Assembly (NCBI GenBank): GCA_963721305.1
Contig: CAVRIR010000002.1
Span: 1 to 64,000 of the forward strand
Length of the DNA stretch: 64,000 bases
Source: DATAES01 sp963721305
Lineage (GTDB): Bacteria; Actinomycetota; Acidimicrobiia; Acidimicrobiales; JACDCH01
Direction: 5' to 3'
Within the stretch, counting starts at the first letter, position 1, and every line of letters begins with the position of its first letter. The position numbers and the translations under genes were made by a program. The notes below the pieces were generated by a model. It did no database searches, was not told the DNA's origin, and saw only the letters and a list, made by a program, of their open reading frames with translations. Positions 61,031-64,000 of the stretch are shown here, piece after piece.

Positions 61031-61810
61031 TCAGCTCCCCGTGTAGCGCGGCGGCCGCTCCTCGGCGCGCGCCGCGCGCAGCTCGGCCATGTCGTCGCTC
61101 TTGTTGATGAACGTCTGGTAGATCAACTCGTCCGCCATGGACGTGCGGACCGACGGCAGCGAGAGGTGGCGGATCACTTCGCGCGCCATCTTGATCGTGA
61201 CCGACGGCGCGGCCGCGATCTGCTCTGCCATCTCACGCACGGTGGCGTCGAGCTCGTCGCCGGGCACGACGCGACTGACGATGCCGTGGGTGAGCGCTTC
61301 GTCCGCTGACAGCACCCGACCGGTGAGGACCATGTCGCCCACCAGGCCGGGTCCGCACATCTCGTGCAGGACGGCGACGCCACCCGTGTCGGGGATGACG
61401 CCGTACGTCGTCTCCGGAAGACGGAAGCGCGCCCCTTCCGCCGCAACGCGGATGTCGCACAGCAAGGCGCGCTGGAACGACCCGCCCATGACCCAGCCCT
61501 TGCAGGCGACGATCACCGGCGCGTCGAGCTCCCACAACTGCTGGATCCCGCGGTGACCGCGGCGCATGAGCTCGTGATGGGAGAGCGGCACCTTGAGCGT
61601 CCCGATCGACGCGACATCGCGGCCCGACGAGAAGGACTTCCCCTCGCCTCGCCAGATCACGGCGCGTACCTCCGGCTCGTCCTTCAGTCGTCCGAGGATG
61701 TCGAACAGCTGCGCGTCCATGTCGTCGTCGAACGCGTTGTGCTTGTCCGGATTGTCGTTGGTGATCGTCGCGATGTTGCCGTCGATGTCGAGGCGAACCG
61801 TCCCGGGCAT
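61031..61810 (-). CDS. Crotonase-fold protein, enoyl-CoA isomerase-like active site
   Basis: This 259-residue protein has VIWRGEGKSFSSGRDVASIG (oxyanion loop) and VACKGWVMGGSFQRALLCDIRVAAEGARFRLPETTYG. Hydratases carry two catalytic Glu: the first, in G-G-G-C-E-L-A, is Gln here (GGSFQRA), and the second, in P-E, is kept (LPETTYG). A single Glu at the second place is typical of delta3,delta2-enoyl-CoA isomerases. Paired with the DECR-like gene right downstream, this suggests unsaturated acyl-CoA processing. It starts 9 nt after the YkgJ-like gene. Confidence 0.88.
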   Translation of the reverse strand: MPGTVRLDIDGNIATITNDNPDKHNAFDDDMDAQLFDILGRLKDEPEVRAVIWRGEGKSFSSGRDVASIGTLKVPLSHHELMRRGHRGIQQLWELDAPVIVACKGWVMGGSFQRALLCDIRVAAEGARFRLPETTYGVIPDTGGVAVLHEMCGPGLVGDMVLTGRVLSADEALTHGIVSRVVPGDELDATVREMAEQIAAAPSVTIKMAREVIRHLSLPSVRTSMADELIYQTFINKSDDMAELRAARAEERPPRYTGS

Positions 61811-61819
61811 CGCGCGAAC

Positions 61820-62380
61820 CTATCCGTTGCTGCCGGGTCTGCCCTTGCGGTACGAGCGAACCGCGAGCACGGCGCGTTCGGTCGCCGCATGAGCATCGAG
61901 AGCGCTCGCTCTCGCGACGAGTGCGTCGCGCCGGGAGCGGTCGTCCGCGTTCGAGAAGTCGAAGCGCCAGCGTCGGACGCGCGCCGCGATCGCCACCTTG
62001 TCGGCATCGTCGTCGAGGTCGACGCCCGTGGCGGCGAAGATGCGGCAGTCATAGGTGCGGCACGTCCGCGGCCGGTGCTCGTAGATCGAGCACGCGCCGT
62101 CCACCAGCATCGGGCAGCGTCCGTGCTCGTCGTAGCCCATGACGACGTGATCCCGTGGACGCAGGGGCGCCGGGAACAGGAGGTGGCGAGGGATGTGGGC
62201 GAGCGTGTCGACCTCATCCGGCTCGATGTGGACGAACTGCGACGACGTGCAGCACGCGGTGCAGCCGTTGCAAGGGACGTCGGCATCCGCGTCACCGTCG
62301 AGCGCCCGGGCCGTGTCGTCGAGCCACTCGGAGAACGTCCCGGCTGCGAGCTCGTCGTCGCCCTTCCCCATCGGTCCCAT
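61820..62380 (-). CDS. YkgJ-type cysteine-cluster protein
   Basis: This 186-residue protein has eight Cys in the YkgJ pattern: CNGCTACC, then CPMLVDGACSIYEHRPRTCRTYDCR. That arrangement is thought to chelate zinc or an iron-sulfur cluster; the biochemical role is not established. The start is ATG 62380 or 62371. It lies between a methyltransferase and a crotonase gene on the same strand with small gaps, so it is part of the operon. It may be a redox or metal cofactor for the downstream PhyH or reductase, which is speculation. Confidence 0.85.
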   Translation of the reverse strand: MGPMGKGDDELAAGTFSEWLDDTARALDGDADADVPCNGCTACCTSSQFVHIEPDEVDTLAHIPRHLLFPAPLRPRDHVVMGYDEHGRCPMLVDGACSIYEHRPRTCRTYDCRIFAATGVDLDDDADKVAIAARVRRWRFDFSNADDRSRRDALVARASALDAHAATERAVLAVRSYRKGRPGSNG

Positions 62381-62433
62381 CCATCCAAGTCTCGCCGTCC
62401 CCCCGTTCGATCGCACGTGGGGATTGGGGGGGA

Positions 62434-63303
62434 CTACGAAGGCTTCTGGCCGAGGATGAGCTCGAGCGGCATCGGGCCGGGAGGCGGCACGGTGTGGACG
62501 GACTCGCAACCGGCGTGCTCGAGGACCTCAGTGGCGCGCTTCGCGTCCAGATCGCTTCCGCCACTGCGGATCGTCCGCAGCGCCGCGGTCGCCTCGACGA
62601 GCGGATCAGGCGACGGGCGGAACCGTCCGAGCGCGAACCAGCCACCGCGTCGCAGCGCGCGGAACAACGACGGCATCGCGTCCTCGAGGCTCTGCTCGCT
62701 CAAGAAGAACGTCGGCAACCAGATGCAGTCGTAGGTGTCGACGTCATCGACGTCCTCCACGCGTTGATCGCGCACTGTGATCCGGTCCCCGAGTTGCGCT
62801 TCCGCGATGTTGACGCCGGCGCGGTCGAGCGACGGCGCCCACGTGTCGACGCCGACGATGGCAGCGCGCGGCCACACCCCCGCGGCGGCGACAGCGAGCA
62901 GGCCGACCCCCGTGCCGACGTCGAGGAACGACTCGACGTCGGCGAGGTCCGGATGAGCGCCGGCGATCAGCATCGGCACCATCATCGAACCGCGGCCCCA
63001 GCCGTCGAGGATCACCGGATCGGTGAACGTCCAACCCGGCTCACGGCTGGGCGCCTCGAGCAGGTCCAGCGACTGGTGCAGGTACAGGCGGATCAACCCG
63101 ATGACCATCGCCCGCTGTGGCGGCGCGAGGTCGGAGAGGTCCGGCAGACCCGCGGCCGTCGACACGGCGTGCAAGGCGTCAGCGATCTCGGGCGGCGCCT
63201 TCTCACCGGTCTGTGCGAGCGTCAGCTCGGCCCCGAGCGCGGCGAGCGCCTCGGTGCTGGTGGTCCAACCCATCACTGCACCCATCACTTCTTCGAACGC
63301 CAT
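62434..63303 (-). CDS. SAM-dependent methyltransferase
   Basis: This 289-residue protein has an N-terminal helical region (about 1-115) followed by a Rossmann core: FLDVGTGVGLLAVAAAGVWPRAAIVGVDTWAPSLDRA (motif I and II), RVEDVDDVDTYDCIWLPTFFL (motif IV) and ALRRGGWFALGRFRPSPDP. The N-terminal helices recall O-methyltransferases that bind substrate as dimers. ATG 63303 has an AAGGAG ribosome site. It is the first gene of the six-gene operon, 53 nt before the YkgJ-like gene. Confidence 0.88.
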   Translation of the reverse strand: MAFEEVMGAVMGWTTSTEALAALGAELTLAQTGEKAPPEIADALHAVSTAAGLPDLSDLAPPQRAMVIGLIRLYLHQSLDLLEAPSREPGWTFTDPVILDGWGRGSMMVPMLIAGAHPDLADVESFLDVGTGVGLLAVAAAGVWPRAAIVGVDTWAPSLDRAGVNIAEAQLGDRITVRDQRVEDVDDVDTYDCIWLPTFFLSEQSLEDAMPSLFRALRRGGWFALGRFRPSPDPLVEATAALRTIRSGGSDLDAKRATEVLEHAGCESVHTVPPPGPMPLELILGQKPS

Positions 63304-63459
63304 CGCAGTGCTCCTTGCTCAGGACTCCGTGTCGATCGCGATCATCCCTCGCCGCGATCGTCCGTGCATCCGTGGAACCACGTGTGTTAGTGCACCCGAG
63401 CGGCCACAGCCTCCCTGCGTGGCCGGGGAACGCATTGCTATCGCGGGCAGACTGGGCGC

Positions 63460-64000
63460 GTGCGCACCGGTGGGGGTCTTGCCCGGGCTCCGGTGGTGGT
63501 CGGACGGGAGACCGAGCTCGAAGCGCTCCGGCGCGCCGTCCGCGAGGCGCGCGCCGGTGAGACCTCGTGCGTCTTCCTCGTCGGCGAGGGCGGCATCGGC
63601 AAGACCAGGCTGCTGGCCGAGGCTGCCGTCGCGGGCCGCCGGCTCGAGCTCGCCGTTCTGTCCGGTCGCTCGCCGATCGCGACCCCTGTCGCATTCGGGT
63701 TGCTCGCCGACGCGCTGCGCTCGTGGTTGCGCGGTCATCCGGCACCGGAGGCGGACGCGTTCGCCCGCGGCCTGGCGATGGTGCTGCCCGAGTGGCCGGT
63801 CCCCGACGGTGGCGCAGAGCTCGACAGCGGGCAGCTCCGGCTGCTCGCCATCGAGGGAGTGACGCAGGTCGTCCGCGCGCTTGCGTCGAGCAACGACGGC
63901 GGGGTCCTGCTGCTCGACGACCTCCACGACGCTGACGCCGAAAGCATCGAGCTCGTCCGCTACCTCGCCAACGCCACGATCGACGGCCTGACCATCGTCG
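63460..64000 (+). CDS. AAA/STAND ATPase regulator (LuxR/LAL-type), N-terminal part
   Basis: Only the first 180 codons lie in the window. From GTG 63460 the frame reads ...VVVGRETELEALRRAV, then FLVGEGGIGKTRLLAEAA (Walker A), a region LSGRSPIATPVAFGLLADALRSW, and VLLLDDLHDADAESIEL (Walker B). This is the start of the large ATP-binding regulators of the LuxR family, which end with a DNA-binding HTH after about 900 residues; the C-terminus is not visible. It is divergent from the methyltransferase operon, 156 bp apart, so it may regulate that operon. Unlike the ATPase regulator remnant at the left edge, this one is intact as far as seen. Confidence 0.85.
   Translation, partial: MRTGGGLARAPVVVGRETELEALRRAVREARAGETSCVFLVGEGGIGKTRLLAEAAVAGRRLELAVLSGRSPIATPVAFGLLADALRSWLRGHPAPEADAFARGLAMVLPEWPVPDGGAELDSGQLRLLAIEGVTQVVRALASSNDGGVLLLDDLHDADAESIELVRYLANATIDGLTIV

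Noticed and set aside
1..64000. CRISPR array
   Set aside because: No set of evenly spaced 20-40-bp direct repeats was seen; the only tandem repeats are short GGGCGAC and GGGAAGG units.

Overview
The window is high-GC DNA with dense, bidirectional coding. Start codons are often GTG, there are frequent 4-nt GTGA/ATGA stop-start overlaps, and several genes look leaderless (a TANNNT -10 box 6-8 nt before the start codon). Together with the gene content (many acyl-CoA dehydrogenases, CaiB/BaiF proteins and SDRs, a P450, an MptB-type mannosyltransferase, an LAxTG sorting signal and small DUF6186-like membrane proteins) this points to an actinobacterium, probably of the Acidimicrobiia type. The phylum is an inference; no rRNA is present. 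I saw no tRNA, rRNA or CRISPR array.

Layout. 1-3.2 kb is a gene graveyard: a cyclase/ATPase/TPR regulator broken by at least eight frame changes, then a broken PaaI-type thioesterase. A PEBP gene (3.3-3.8 kb) is intact. 3.8-9.5 kb is a decayed integrative element: MobF relaxase-helicase (three frameshifts), excisionase-like HTH protein, PIN toxin with antitoxin, and tyrosine integrase. 9.5-20.6 kb carries core genes (cysS, valS, MscS channel, mannosyltransferase) mixed with an acyl-CoA dehydrogenase, an MFS pump, a P450 and a ferredoxin. 20.7-27.7 kb is a compact catabolic locus: a five-gene overlapping operon (thiolase-like aldolase, DUF35, solute-binding-fold protein, NTF2, amidohydrolase) facing an amidohydrolase-acyl-CoA ligase pair across a perfect 18-bp palindrome. 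27.7-33.3 kb encodes envelope proteins, including a YceI/cytochrome c/copper monooxygenase fusion. 33.3-38.9 kb and 43-50 kb are further acyl-CoA and oxidoreductive genes (aldolase, dehydrogenases, SDR, OYE, Baeyer-Villiger-type monooxygenase, CoA-transferase, EthD). 39-42.5 kb has surface proteins and an MmyB-type regulator with its likely operator. 50.4-55.4 kb holds membrane genes, including a two-gene membrane couplet present twice. 55.6-63.3 kb has an epoxide hydrolase-ADH pair and a six-gene minus-strand operon (methyltransferase, YkgJ-like, isomerase-like crotonase, 2,4-dienoyl-CoA reductase-like SDR, CaiB, PhyH). An ATPase regulator runs off the right edge.

The coherent theme is oxidation and C-C cleavage of CoA-activated, probably branched, unsaturated or polycyclic, substrates. 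The most unusual non-coding signal is a pair of exactly 110-bp, colinear, multi-palindromic intergenic elements (12150-12259 and 55417-55526), each followed at once by a G-tract array. Two further families of roughly 50-bp perfect hairpins also lie between genes.
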